Part shown: positions 42,357-53,769 of the stretch, piece by piece
How positions within the stretch are numbered: position 1 is the stretch's first letter
Layout: every line of letters begins with the position of its first letter
Assembly: GCA_942159475.1 (NCBI GenBank)
Contig: OW804098.1
Location: 6,424,383-6,488,382, forward strand
Direction: 5' to 3'
Source: Sthenelais limicola
Lineage: Eukaryota; Annelida; Polychaeta; Phyllodocida; Sigalionidae
DNA length: 64,000 bases
Notes under the pieces: generated by a model
What the model saw: only the letters and a program-made list of their open reading frames with translations
Told to the model about the DNA's origin: nothing
The model's database searches: none
Translations under genes and position numbers: made by a program

Positions 42357-42905
42357 TGTGGGTAAGATTTTCAGAAAATGTACAATTGGCAGGTCTACAT
42401 ATTTAGTAATTTTGCCTAAATTCTGCTAAAAAAATGATAAATTTTGGGTGTATCTGAGTATCACTCTTGACCAGTTTAGGAAGAGACACAATACCTAATT
42501 TCAGTTAAAAATATACTATTACCTAACTCTCGACCAGTTTAGGAAGAGACACATTGTTTACAGCAACCCACACTGCCAGTCCAGGCAGAGAGGAAACAAA
42601 AAACTAACTGCAGAAATAACGCGTCTCAACTAATATCTAAGACATAGATGTAGAAAGTAAAAACAGGACTGCAGCCATAAGCTAATAACGAACAAAATGT
42701 ATTAACGTAAAACCACTACCATTCAAATTATAATTGTGTTAAATCATTGAATAGAAATTGTACCACTGTTACACTGCCAAACTACATTGTCATGTATACT
42801 TTACTATTTATTTTAAAAGGGCTACTCGGAAGAACTCCATAGGAGACCGAACCTTGTCCTTTTCCCGCTTATATTACAACAAATGTACATGTTTGCTGAA
42901 TACAA

Positions 42906-42943
<38 letters not shown>

Positions 42944-43075
42944 GTATCGCATTGATTTAAAGTATCAGTTCTGTTATGTTAAACAGCATTTTGAAGCTAA
43001 TTTCAGTCTTAAATATGGGTTATTAAAGAGGATTGGTGAAGGCTAATTGTACATTTTCTGAAAATCTGACCCATG
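42357..43075. mobile_element. MITE-A copy 7, interrupted by a 480-bp insertion
   Basis: The left part (ATGTGGGTAAGATTTTCAGA to TATCTGAGTA, 42357-42460) and right part (TTTGGTATCGCATTGATTTA to TCTGACCCATG, 42941-43075) join as one MITE-A. The middle (about 42461-42940) is foreign. It contains two copies of CGACCAGTTTAGGAAGAGAC (one with TG for CG) and a (TA)n run at 42911-42940. Confidence 0.82.
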
Positions 43076-43079
43076 TATA

Positions 43080-43300
43080 GATAAGGCTCACGACCTTGGT
43101 GTCTGGATGGGATTGTGGTGGGACACCTGGTATATTATGCTCTCTCTCAGCTAGTTTAACCCTTGTCGTTTCTCTCTATTTCAGTGGAAGCACTTATATT
43201 AGTAATATATCAATGCTAAGACATGATCCCAGGGCCCAAACTTCCAGGGACCCTCGCTACCAGATGCAAAATAAAGACTTTCTTATCTTATCTTATAACA
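43080..43300 (+). repeat. Candidate non-LTR 3' end with (CTTAT)n tail
   Basis: Ends CAGATGCAAAATAAAGACTT followed by TCTTATCTTATCTTATA. An AATAAAG word plus short tandem tail is characteristic of LINE/SINE 3' ends. The opposite orientation with GATAA repeats occurs at 53598-53640. Confidence 0.5.
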
Positions 43301-43424
43301 ATTACATAATCATTTATTGCTGAGTTATGGCTGAATCAAGAGGTATCGGTTAACCACTCTGAGGTAATGATAGCTTATCTCTGCACGTGGTGGCGATAGG
43401 ATATATACATGTTACAACCTTGTT

Positions 43425-43644
43425 AATGGGTCAGGTTTTCTGAAAATGTACAATTCGCCTTCACTAATTCTCTCAAATAACCCACATTTAAGACGAAAAC
43501 CAGGTTCAAAATACAGTTCAACATAACCAGACTGATTTACTGAATGAAAACAATACAGAATAGAGTCAGATATATTCAGTATTTATCATCAATTTGAGAG
43601 ATGTGTAAAACTGTAGATTGTGTATTTTCTAAAAATCTGACCCT
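43425..43644. mobile_element. MITE-A copy 8 (reverse orientation)
   Basis: Ends AATGGGTCAGGTTTTCTGAA and TTCTAAAAATCTGACCCTGA. Interior matches the reverse orientation (TCTCAAATAACCCACATTTA). Confidence 0.82.
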
Positions 43645-43649
43645 GATAC

Positions 43650-45020
43650 TAATATAGGCAAATACAAAACACATGCGTTTCCTGGTTTAAACCGACTAAA
43701 ATAACTAGGTTGGGACAGGAAGTATGTTTTATTGTTTTGTTTGAATTTTTAGCTATTTTTGTTGATGGTCAAGAAGACCATTACGTACCAGTATATAAAG
43801 AAATGACAAAATGATTATTTTGTAATAAAGGTATAGTAGGCCTACTAATAATTAATAGCATTAAATTAATCTAATATGTCACTGCTTTAAACAAGGGCAT
43901 TTACTTTGTAAACCTTATTCAGCTTGAGGTCCAAAACTGGCAAAATAATTAGCATAATTTTTTTTTGTAAGTATCTTTATTCAGGAGAAATAAGTGCTGG
44001 CATATGCCATAGCAAACTTAATACAGCTATAGGTTATAAAAGCGAAGTAGGGCCTAAACAAGAATTAAAACAAATACCTTCCTGTTAAGAAGATTAGCTG
44101 CTGCTTTTATTAAAATAGTTTTATAATAAATTGACATTTTTGGGTAAACAAAAATGTTTAGGGGCGCATGGAGCCGGGGGGGGGGGGGGGGGATAAAACT
44201 AATTATGGTCATCGTACTGACTACTGCACTGCTACATACTATATACTTTCTCAAACTTTTAGTTTTACTTTCGTACGCTGTCATCAGTCTCAGAATCTCT
44301 CATTCATTGTGTTTCAGTAACTAAAGACAGGTAAATTGAAAACGAGAAAAATCATGTTATGTGAGATGCCATGCCAGTTCCGATAATTAAGAAGGCCTAT
44401 ACCTGTATGTTAGCACTCAAGTTACTGCTTAATCTCTACAAGCTCCAACCCAGTACCGGTCTCTACCAAACCGTGTAGGCCTACAGTCCTACAGTAAGCT
44501 ACCGTAGAAGTTCAATAAACAATAAATTATGAAATTGAGTCAGAGAACAAAGTTAGCGTAAGAGTCTTTACCTGCTTTAAACCATTAATCCAAGTTGTCA
44601 GTGGCAAGATCAGCTTTTAGAGACAAGATCAAGTCCTCCAAGATGAAATCTGATAAGACTAAGTATTGTCGGTAGCATTGTTAGTTAAGAAATAATTATA
44701 GAAGTTATTTGTAGGACATTCGGGCCATACTGATCGGTCAGCGTCAATTGGGTGAAAATGGTAAAACACGGAAGGAATGCGTTGTATCGGGGAGTGCACT
44801 GAAGGGAGGAGTTTCCGACACAAAGCACAAGGTAGCGCCACAGGCTTTGGTCTCTGCATTCATTCGCAGGACGGTAAAGTGTGCGTCGGAGGGTAACCTG
44901 AGGTAACCGCGCCTGGCGCAGTGATATTTTCATACAAGCGCGCACCACGCACTGCTTTCTGACCTAGATGTATGTGTGTCAGTGGTCCAGATGTAAACAA
45001 AGCCATGCGTATGGCCCTGT
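43650..45020. other. No gene recognised; repeat shared with 56750-56860
   Basis: AT-rich to 44170, with a G-run at 44177-44192. The segment 44850-44960, read on the minus strand, matches 56750-56860 on the plus strand (GGCGCGGTTACCTCAGGTTACCCT.. CGACGCAC.. CCGTCCTGC). The minus strand here may include an untranslated first exon of the SLC16-like gene (donor-like AAGCAG|GTAAAG near 44571). Confidence 0.45.
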
Positions 45021-45044
45021 GTGGGTAGCCTACGACATTCTGAC

Positions 45045-45460
45045 TTGGGGGGGGGGGGGGGGGGGGGGGCGGTGGGGGGGGGGCGGGGAGGATTGGGGGG
45101 GGGGGGGGGGGGGCGGGGGGGGGGGGGGATGGGGGGTACCAGGGATAAGTGATCACATTTTTTTTTACATAAAATTTGCTTTTGCTATTAATTTATTTAA
45201 TTGGGGGGGGGGGGGGGAGGGGATGATTGGGGGGCCGGGGGGATGAGGGGCGGGGGTAGGCGGGGGGGGTAGGCCTACTAGGGATAAGTGATCACATTTT
45301 TTTTTACATAAAATTTGCTTTAGTTATTTAATTGGGGGGGGGGGGGGGGGGGGGGGGGCAGGGGACGGGGGACAAGTGATCACACTTCACATAAAATTTG
45401 CTTTTGCTTTTATTATTTAGTTTCTTCTTTTTTTTTTGGGGGGGGGGGGGGGGGGGGCAG
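45045..45460. repeat. G-tract tandem region
   Basis: Runs of 15-25 G alternate with a repeated unit (GGGATAAGTGATCACATTTT.. ACATAAAATTTGCTTT) seen about three to four times. The plus strand can form G-quadruplexes. ORFs of Gly or Pro here are not genes. Confidence 0.85.
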
Positions 45461-47300
45461 GGACATCTTGCCAGCTCTAATCCTTGCTGTTTGCATTAAC
45501 CTTATTATTATCATTATTTTTTTTATTATATTACTTCCTATTTGTTTTTCTATATATATGTTTTCTTGGGGATGTATTTTTGGGGCCTCCATGACTGATT
45601 TCTACATAACACTGACCTATTTTTAGCTGGGTTTTTTTTACAGATATTTAAATAACATTTTATTGGTGGATAACCGATTTTTTTCAATAAATTTTAATTA
45701 ATTTTATGGGGTGGGGTTAGCATTTAAGGTCGGAATTATTGAGGGATTACTTGATGAAAGATAATCAATTGAAAGTTGTGCCTGTTCTTTCTTCTTGCCA
45801 ATATTCACTCTATAATATACTCAACTAGACTGCTAAAGATGAATGAACAGGGAATTGAAGCAGCTTAAAGACAAAGTAGCTTCAGATAATTGAACTTGAT
45901 TAACACTTGAAAGAAATGTAGAGAAATGAAAATATGATGAATTTATTTATTTACTGGATAAAATTGATCTGCCCTGTAGCACATGAGTTTTTATAAATGA
46001 GGTGTTTTGGCTCATTGTGTTGTTTTCATAGTGTAGTTCTTATATACTTGTAAAATATAGTCAACAATGAGATGGAGTCTTTTGTCTTTGATGATAAGTT
46101 AAAACATGATGATTTTGTAATTAAAATCTTTATTCAGGTATGGGAACAATCATAGCACAGTTACATTTAGTAACTATAAATACCACCCCAATCTCACGAT
46201 TATGGTTCTTATAAAATGACATCAAGTAGAGATTTTCATTAAGTACACCCCCAACCAACATTAATGAGCTTTAAATCTAAAGACAAAAGTATTAAAATTG
46301 ATAAAAAAAAATTATTTGGTAAACAAATAAATATTTTATTTCGAACTAAAAATGATATGGAACACACTCCATACACCATTCACTATCACTTATCCAATTG
46401 AAACCATAACTTTGTAGTGAGCTTGGTTCGGTCTCTTAGCTAGGTGAATAAAACAGAACAAGGTTTGACTCTTATTACTCGGATTTATTCCCACACAACT
46501 TCTCTATCAAACCAACCTTTGTGGACCAGCCACATGACATGTAAAAGGGTTTGTATAATGCAATGAAATAGGTGTGATAAGACAATGAAACACATTATCA
46601 TCCATAAAAGACAAGTCTCACACAAATAATGCCAGAAGTTGATAAGAACAATGTAAAGTGACATTTCGGTAAAAGACAAGCAGTGATAAACAGGTACAAG
46701 AAACAGATAAGAAGATGTTACAGATAAAACTTGGATAAAAGACAACCACTCATCCAGGGTTGTAACTTCGGACTCACTCAAGAGCCCTCCACTGCCGCCT
46801 GGCGGGGTTGTAACTTCAACTATCTATACATGAAAAAAAAATTGTTAGATCATGTAACCAGCAAGACCTATACTTGTATACATAAGAAACCCAAAACAAA
46901 ATGCTTCACATGAGGTGAACAATAATTGCTAGATATGTATAATAGCCTAATTACACTACTTATAATTTCAAGTGGATTGACAGCTCTCTGAAGAATTGAT
47001 TCTGCTCATACATTCCAGTTGAAAAATCATTGGGGGTTGTGATGAGGACTTGTCTAGAATTTAAAAATTCCTCATTTTAAAACAATAATCACATGAATAA
47101 CTTTTAATGAATAATATAATATACCCAAACCAGGGACTTCTTGCATGTTTGACAATTTTAGTATCACAGTGTAAAATCCTGATACAAAGTTAGACGATTG
47201 ATGTTTATTTAGTCTCATTCAGACTTACATCTGGCTCGAGACATACATCTCTGTGTGTTGCGTTGATTAATTTCTCGCTCAACTACTGACCCCAAAATAT
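45461..47300. other. No gene recognised
   Basis: AT-rich sequence. A Lys-poor ORF on the minus strand at 46781-46485 has no recognisable motif. No repeat family is obvious. Confidence 0.45.
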
Positions 47301-47305
47301 TTCAG

Positions 47306-47475
47306 AGAATGACCCTGAATTCCTCAACAGCATGAAAGCACATTTAGATGTTTCAAATGACGTTTCATTTATGCTTCTACGAGAAAGAGTTATGTCGAAA
47401 AATATAACTGGTGCATTCATAGGTGCTTTTACTGAGAAAATGGCTTTTAAAATTGGTGGTCTAAGGTCTGAGTAA
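47306..47475 (+). pseudogene. Possible orphan coding exon, unknown protein
   Basis: After an acceptor-like AAAATATTTCAG (ending 47305) the plus strand is open for 55 codons to TAA. It has protein-like composition: NDPEFLNSMKAHLDVSNDVS, FMLLRERVMSKNITGAFIGA, then FTEKMAFKIGGLRSE. I recognise no family and see no preceding exon. It may be the last exon of a decayed mobile gene or chance. Confidence 0.25.
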
Positions 47476-47948
47476 AGAATCATGCTCAGTATAAAAAAAG
47501 CTGCTAGTGGGTCATTTTTTTTGTCTGTACTACACCCATTTCGTGAGAATGAGTCATATAATAAAAACATTTACCCACTCTAGATTAGATCACATTCTTG
47601 AAAAGCAAAATTTATCGATGTCTTATCATTTTACACAAAGGACAATTACAGTAAATCATATCCCCAATCTCTAAAATAGGAGGATCAACCAGGCATCAGT
47701 ACAGAACAGAATTTCTTGTTCATATTATATGAATCTAGTTAATAATGACCCAAATAGATAAATGTTTGTGTGACACATATTCCAGCATCTACATATTTGA
47801 GTATAAATTTATTATATATGCACATTCCATATGCGAGGTGCTATAAGTGGGTGTAATAAAAATATTAATATAGCACGCATACTATATGAACTACTTCGCC
47901 ACCAAGTTGGCTACTTTTTTCAGAATTTTCCCATCAAGTTTTATGCCC

Positions 47949-48040
47949 AAATAAATTTGTTGGACTTGATTCGTCCGCATAAGCCCTCTGCCTACGGCAT
48001 TATGCTTATGTGGACAAATCTCATCCAATAAATTTGTTAG
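47949..48040. repeat. Short foldback repeat
   Basis: AATAAATTTGTTGGACTTGA..CCGCATAAGC is inverted, with mismatches, at 48003-48040 (GCTTATGTGGACAAATCTCA..AATAAATTTGTT). The arms of about 36 bp enclose about 17 bp. Overlapping ORFs on both strands reflect this symmetry. Confidence 0.65.
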
Positions 48041-48344
48041 TATTGCCGGCTCATTCCATTCTCTCTCTATATATATGTTCACCTTACTAAAGGTGAACAT
48101 ATTTTAATATAACGTTCTGCTTGCAGTATTAGCATCAACTACACATCATTCATACAATCATCACAAGCATATTAACCTTATATTAAATGCACTAGAAATA
48201 ACATATGATATTTAAGAAATGATATGTAGAACTAATAGGCAAATTCATAGTCATACATTCACAAGGCACCCACCCACTAAATAAATAATAATAATAAGTA
48301 GGAAAATACTTTTAAAATAAGTTTAGGGCCATATTTTGAAATGT

Positions 48345-48743
48345 CTAAGCATGGGGAGGCTTGGAGGGATGGTCACTGGGTTCTGGACACACAATACCAG
48401 CAGTCTTGCGGGTGCAGAAAGGGCAGCTCTCTTTGAAAAGGTACTCCTGTCTCTGCTGACTGAGTGTCTGAAGTGGAATATTCTTGGGCATACCTGTGGG
48501 GAAAGAGCCGGCACAGATTATTGCTTCCTGTACATCTCAGTCAGCACTTGGCTTCATAAGAACTACTCCAGGTTGTCCACTGCTGAAGGAGAAGTGGTGC
48601 ATCTTGTTCATGCCAGGTAGCTTCTTGCATGATGGGGAGAAAAAGCACCCCTAATCATTGACTCAGCTATCTGATGACCTCTTTCTGATTCAGTGGTTCG
48701 CCTAGTTTCAATTTTGCCTGCCTTTGCCAGTTCATCCATGTAA
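48345..48743 (-). pseudogene. Broken coding region, unrecognised protein with CxxC
   Basis: After the acceptor TTTCTTTTTACATCAG, the minus strand encodes YMDELAKAGKIETRRTTESE and RGHQIAESMIRGAF. A one-base shift at a T-run is needed to continue as SPSCKKLPGMNKMHHFSFSS, GQPGVVLMKPSAD, then an in-frame TGA, then DVQEAIICAGSFPTGMPKNI, then ESCPFCTRKTAGIVCPEPS to the stop at 48345. The composition is clearly protein-like across both lesions, so it is a decayed gene of about 130 residues in this part. I cannot name the family. An alternative is a real last exon (48493-48345) after the acceptor CTCTTTCCCCACAG. Confidence 0.5.
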
Positions 48744-49109
48744 CTGATGTAAAAAGAAACAGCAATCCAAATCATAGACATTTTAAGAATTTTATATCTA
48801 TTGCCAAAGAGACATGTCAATTAAGCACCATATGTTGGTCTCATATATTCACTTTGTACACTAACACAACAGAGGAGGACATTCGATTAGAAAAATATAA
48901 TTACAAACATTACTATAAGAATGTATTATTGAAAATAATGACAAAAATCTATGAATCTGTTAACATACTCATAGAAAACAGCAACTTTACTATCTATACA
49001 AAAATGCATTTATATGTTGTCAATAGTAACATAACTTACACAATAGATTGCTAGCACAAGTGAGAATAAAAAATAAGGGCGAGAATTATTTTACCGAAAA
49101 TGACCAATA

Positions 49110-52100
49110 AAGTTAGGCCAGTATACATATGTATAGGTTCCCTCGGGTAACCTATTCTATACATATGTATAGGTTCCCTCAGGTTACCTACTCTATGCAT
49201 GTCTACCCTATGCATGTATATGTAAAGGTTCCCTCAGGTTACCTATTCTATACATATGTATAGGTTCCCTCAGGTTACCTACTCTATGCATGTATATGTA
49301 TAGGTTCCCTCAGGTTACCTACTCTATGCATGTATATGCATGGGTTCCCTCAGGTTACCTACTCTATGCATGTATATGTATAGGTTCCCTCAGGTTACCT
49401 ACTCTATACATAAGTATAGGTTCCCTCAGGTTACCTACTCTATACATAATTATAGGTTCCCTCAGGTTACCTACTCTATACATGTATATGTATAGGTTCC
49501 CTCAGGTTACCTACTCTATACATAAGTATAGGTTCCCTCAGGTTACCTACTCTATACATGTATATGTATAGGTTCCCTCAGGTTACCTACTCTATACATG
49601 TATATGTATAGGTTCCCTCTGGTTACCTATTCTATACATATGTATAGGTTCCCTCAGGTTACCTACTATATACATGTATATGCATGGGTTCCCTCAGGTT
49701 ACCTACTCTATGCATGTATATGTATAGGTTCCCTCAGGTTACCTACTCTATGCATGTATATGTATAGGTTCCCTCAGGTTACCTACTCTATGCATGTATA
49801 TGCATGGGTTCCCTCAGGTTACCTACTCTATGCATGTATATGTATAGGTTCCCTCAGGTTACCTACTCTATACATAAGTATAGGTTCCCTCAGGTTACCT
49901 ACTCTATACATAATTATAGGTTCCCTCAGGTTACCTATTCTATACATGTATATGTATAGGTTCCCTCAGGTTACCTACTCTATACATAAGTATAGGTTCC
50001 CTCAGGTTACCTACTCTATACATGTATATGTATAGGTTCCCTCAGGTTACCTACTCTATACATGTATATGTATAGGTTCCCTCAGGTTACCTACTCTATA
50101 CATAAGTATAGGTTCCCTCAGGTAACCTACTCTATACATATGTATAGGTTCCCTCAGGTTACCTACTCTATACATGTATATGTATAGGTTCCCTCAGGTT
50201 ACCTACTCTATACATAAGTATAGGTTCCCTCAGGTTACCTACTCTATACATGTATATGTATAGGTTCCCTCAGGTTACCTACTCTATACATGTATATGTA
50301 TAGGTTCCCTCAGGTTACCTACTCTATACATAAGTATAGGTTCCCTCAGGTAACCTACTCTATACATATGTATAGGTTCCCTCAGGTTACCTACTCTATG
50401 CATGTATATGTATAGGTTCCCTCAGGTTACCTACTCTATACATAAGTATAGGTTCCCTCAGGTTACCTACTCTATACATGTATATGTATAGGTTCCCTCA
50501 GGTTACCTACTCTATACATGTATATGTATAGGTTCCCTCAGGTTACCTACTCTATACATAAGTATAGGTTCCCTCAGGTAACCTACTCTATACATATGTA
50601 TAGGTTCCCTCAGGTTACCTACTCTATACATGTATATGTATAGGTTCCCTCAGGTTACCTACTCTATACATAAGTATAGGTTCCCTCAGGTTACCTACTC
50701 TATACATGTATATGTATAGGTTCCCTCAGGTTACCTACTCTATACATGTATATGTATAGGTTCCCTCAGGTTACCTACTCTATACATATGTATAGGTTCC
50801 CTCAGGTTACCTACTCTATACATAAGTATAGGTTCCCTCAGGTTACCTACTCTATACATGTATATGTATAGGTTCCCTCAGGTTACCTACTCTATACATA
50901 AGTATAGGTTCCCTCAGGTAACCTACTCTATACATATGTATAGGTTCCCTCAGGTTACCTACTCTATACATGTATATGTATAGGTTCCCTCAGGTTACCT
51001 ACTCTATACATAAGTATAGGTTCCCTCAGGTTACCTACTCTATACATGTATATGTATAGGTTCCCTCAGGTTACCTACTCTATACATGTATATGTATAGG
51101 TTCCCTCAGGTTACCTACTCTATACATAAGTATAGGTTCCCTCAGGTAACCTACTCTATACATATGTATAGGTTCCCTCAGGTTACCTACTCTATGCATG
51201 TATATGTATAGGTTCCCTCAGGTTACCTACTCTATACATAAGTATAGGTTCCCTCAGGTTACCTACTCTATACATGTATATGTATAGGTTCCCTCAGGTT
51301 ACCTACTCTATACATGTATATGTATAGGTTCCCTCAGGTTACCTACTCTATACATAAGTATAGGTTCCCTCAGGTAACCTACTCTATACATATGTATAGG
51401 TTCCCTCAGGTTACCTACTCTATACATGTATATGTATAGGTTCCCTCAGGTTACCTACTCTATACATAAGTATAGGTTCCCTCAGGTTACCTACTCTATA
51501 CATGTATATGTATAGGTTCCCTCAGGTTACCTACTCTATACATGTATATGTATAGGTTCCCTCAGGTTACCTACTCTATACATATGTATAGGTTCCCTCA
51601 GGTTACCTACTCTATACATAAGTATAGGTTCCCTCAGGTTACCTACTCTATACATGTATATGTATAGGTTCCCTCAGGTTACCTACTCTATACATGTATA
51701 TGTATAGGTTCCCTCAGGTTACCTACTCTATACATATGTATAGGTTCCCTCAGGTTACCTACTCTATACATGTATATGTATAGGTTCCCTCAGGTTACCT
51801 ACTCTATACATAAGTATAGGTTCCCTCAGGTTACCTACTCTATACATGTATATGTATAGGTTCCCTCAGGTTACCTACTCTATACATGTATATGTATAGG
51901 TTCCCTCAGGTTACCTACTCTATACATAAGTATAGGTTCCCTCAGGTAACCTACTCTATACATATGTATAGGTTCCCTCAGGTTACCTACTCTATGCATG
52001 TATATGTATAGGTTCCCTCAGGTTACCTACTCTATACATATGTATAGGTTCCCTCAGGTTACCTACTCTATGCATGTATATGTATAGGTTCCCTCAGGTT

Positions 52101-53235
52101 ACCTACTCTATACATAAGTATAGGTTCCCTCAGGTTACCTACTCTATACATAAGTATAGGTTCCCTCAGGTTACCTACTCTATACATGTATATGTATAGG
52201 TTCCCTCAGGTTACCTACTCTATACATAAGTATAGGTTCCCTCAGGTTACCTACTCTATACATGTATATGTATAGGTTCCCTCAGGTTACCTACTCTATA
52301 CATGTATATGTATAGGTTCCCTCAGGTTACCTATTCTATACATATGTATAGGTTCCCTCAGGTTACCTACTCTATGCATGTATATGCATGGGTTCCCTCA
52401 GGTTACCTACTCTATGCATGTATATGTATAGGTTCCCTCAGGTTACCTACTCTATACATAAGTATAGGTTCCCTCAGGTTACCTACTCTATACATAAGTA
52501 TAGGTTCCCTCAGGTAACCTTCTATTCACTACATATATATAGGTTCCCTCAGGTTACCTACTCTATACATAAGTATAGGTTCCCTCAGGTTACCTATTCT
52601 ATACATATGTATAGGTTCCCTCAGGTTACCTACTCTATGCATGTATATGTATAGGTTACCTCAGGTTACCTACTCTATACATAAGTATAGGTTCCCTCAG
52701 GTTACCTACTGTATACATATGTATAGGTTCCCTCAGGTAACCTTCTACTCTATACATATGTATAGGTTCCCTCAGGTAACCTTCTACTCTATACATATGT
52801 ATAGGTTCCCTCAGGTTACCTACTCACTACATAAGTATAGGTTCCCTCAGGTTACCTACTCTATACATATGTATAGGTTCCCTCAGGTAACCTACTCTAT
52901 GCATATGTATAAGTTCCCTCAGGTTACCTACTCACTACATACGTATAGGTTCCCTCAGGTAACCTTCTACTCTATACATATGTATAGGTTCCCTCAGGTA
53001 ACCTACTCACTACATTTATATAGGTTCCCTCAGGTAACCTACTCACTACATATGTATAGGTTCCCTCAGGTAACCTTCTACACACTGCATATGTATAGGT
53101 TCCCTCAGGTAACCTACTCACTACATATGTATAGGTTCCCTCAGGTAACCTTCTACACACTGCATATGTATAGGTTCCCTCAGGTAACCTTCTACACACT
53201 GCATATGTATAGGTTCCCTCAGGTTACCTCCTACT
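49110..53235. repeat. Minisatellite of 36- and 40-bp units, about 4.1 kb
   Basis: Unit core TATAGGTTCCCTCAGGTTAC, CTACTC, followed by a variable AT part (TATACATGTATATG = 40-bp unit; TATACATAAG or TATACATATG = 36-bp unit). About 105-110 units. In the middle, units are ordered in a 228-bp higher-order repeat (36+36+40+36+40+40) marked by GGTAACC in place of GGTTACC at 50121, 50349, 50577, 50917, 51145 and 51373. Edges are diverged (39-42-bp variants, CACTACATA). Open frames through it (YRFPQVTYSIH repeats) are a by-product of unit length. Confidence 0.95.
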
Positions 53236-53349
53236 CACTATTAGCATCTCCTACTTTGCTACATCATTCTAAAACAAAAACAAAAGAAACATACATATGT
53301 GTACTATGTTGTGATTTTTAAGAGAGGCAATCAAGCCTTTCTGGAGTGC

Positions 53350-53577
53350 TGTTGGTGATTTTGGAGGCAGAGCTTAGTCAGCTTAGTTGGTTGGATACTG
53401 CCTTAAAAAAGCAATTGTCATTTACTGGTGTTTCCCCTCTGAACCTGAGACCAGCTTCTCTGCAGCTAAGTTGAAATATAACTTCTTCATCACTTGCTTT
53501 TTCATCTTGAAACAACTGCTTAGACTCTGCCAGTGATTTCTCAATTTGAGTGTGAGTGTGGAATAGAGAGTGGCTGA
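53350..53577 (-). pseudogene. OTU-like cysteine-protease exon relic
   Basis: After an acceptor-like AATGTTTCTGTTTCAG, the minus strand encodes QIEKSLAESKQLFQDEKASD, EEVIFQLSCREAGLRFRGET, then PVNDNCFFKAVSNQLS and a TGA. D-N-C-F-F-x-A-V-S-x-Q-L is the catalytic-Cys motif at the start of OTU deubiquitinase domains (usual DGNCFFRAVSDQL). Text continues in frame after the stop (LSSASKITNSTPERL), so a stop has arisen within the domain. OTU-bearing multicopy genes are common in invertebrate mobile elements. A link to the fragment at 48345-48743 beyond the minisatellite is possible but unproven. Confidence 0.5.
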
Positions 53578-53597
53578 AACAGAAACATTGCACATGT

Positions 53598-53760
53598 TAA
53601 GATAAGATAAGATAAGATGAGATGTTTTTTATTTGTCATAATCGAAGAGTACATAGTGGGTACAGTCGAGTAGTAATAAAAGAGACAAATTGGTCGACAC
53701 ACCTTTATGATACTGCAAGGTATCATCTCTTCCAGCAGTTACCACAAATTTGGAATAGTT
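53598..53760 (-). repeat. Candidate non-LTR 3' end with (GATAA)n
   Basis: GATAAGATAAGATAAGATGA is followed by GATGTTTTTTATTTGTCATAATC, the mirror of the (CTTAT)n tail at 43080-43300. This suggests a minus-strand element end. Confidence 0.5.
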
Positions 53761-53769
53761 TTAGAGTGA

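Noticed and set aside
44860..45246. Poly-Pro/poly-Gly ORFs in the G-tract region
   Set aside because: Homopolymer artefacts with no sequence information.
49110..53235. Resemblance to a CRISPR array
   Set aside because: Units are contiguous with only small variable parts, no unique spacers of constant size, no cas genes, eukaryotic DNA.
49290..53321. Long open frames through the minisatellite (repeats of YRFPQVTYSIH)
   Set aside because: They follow from 36- and 39-bp units being multiples of three; frames open on both strands, no start context or homology. Not genes.
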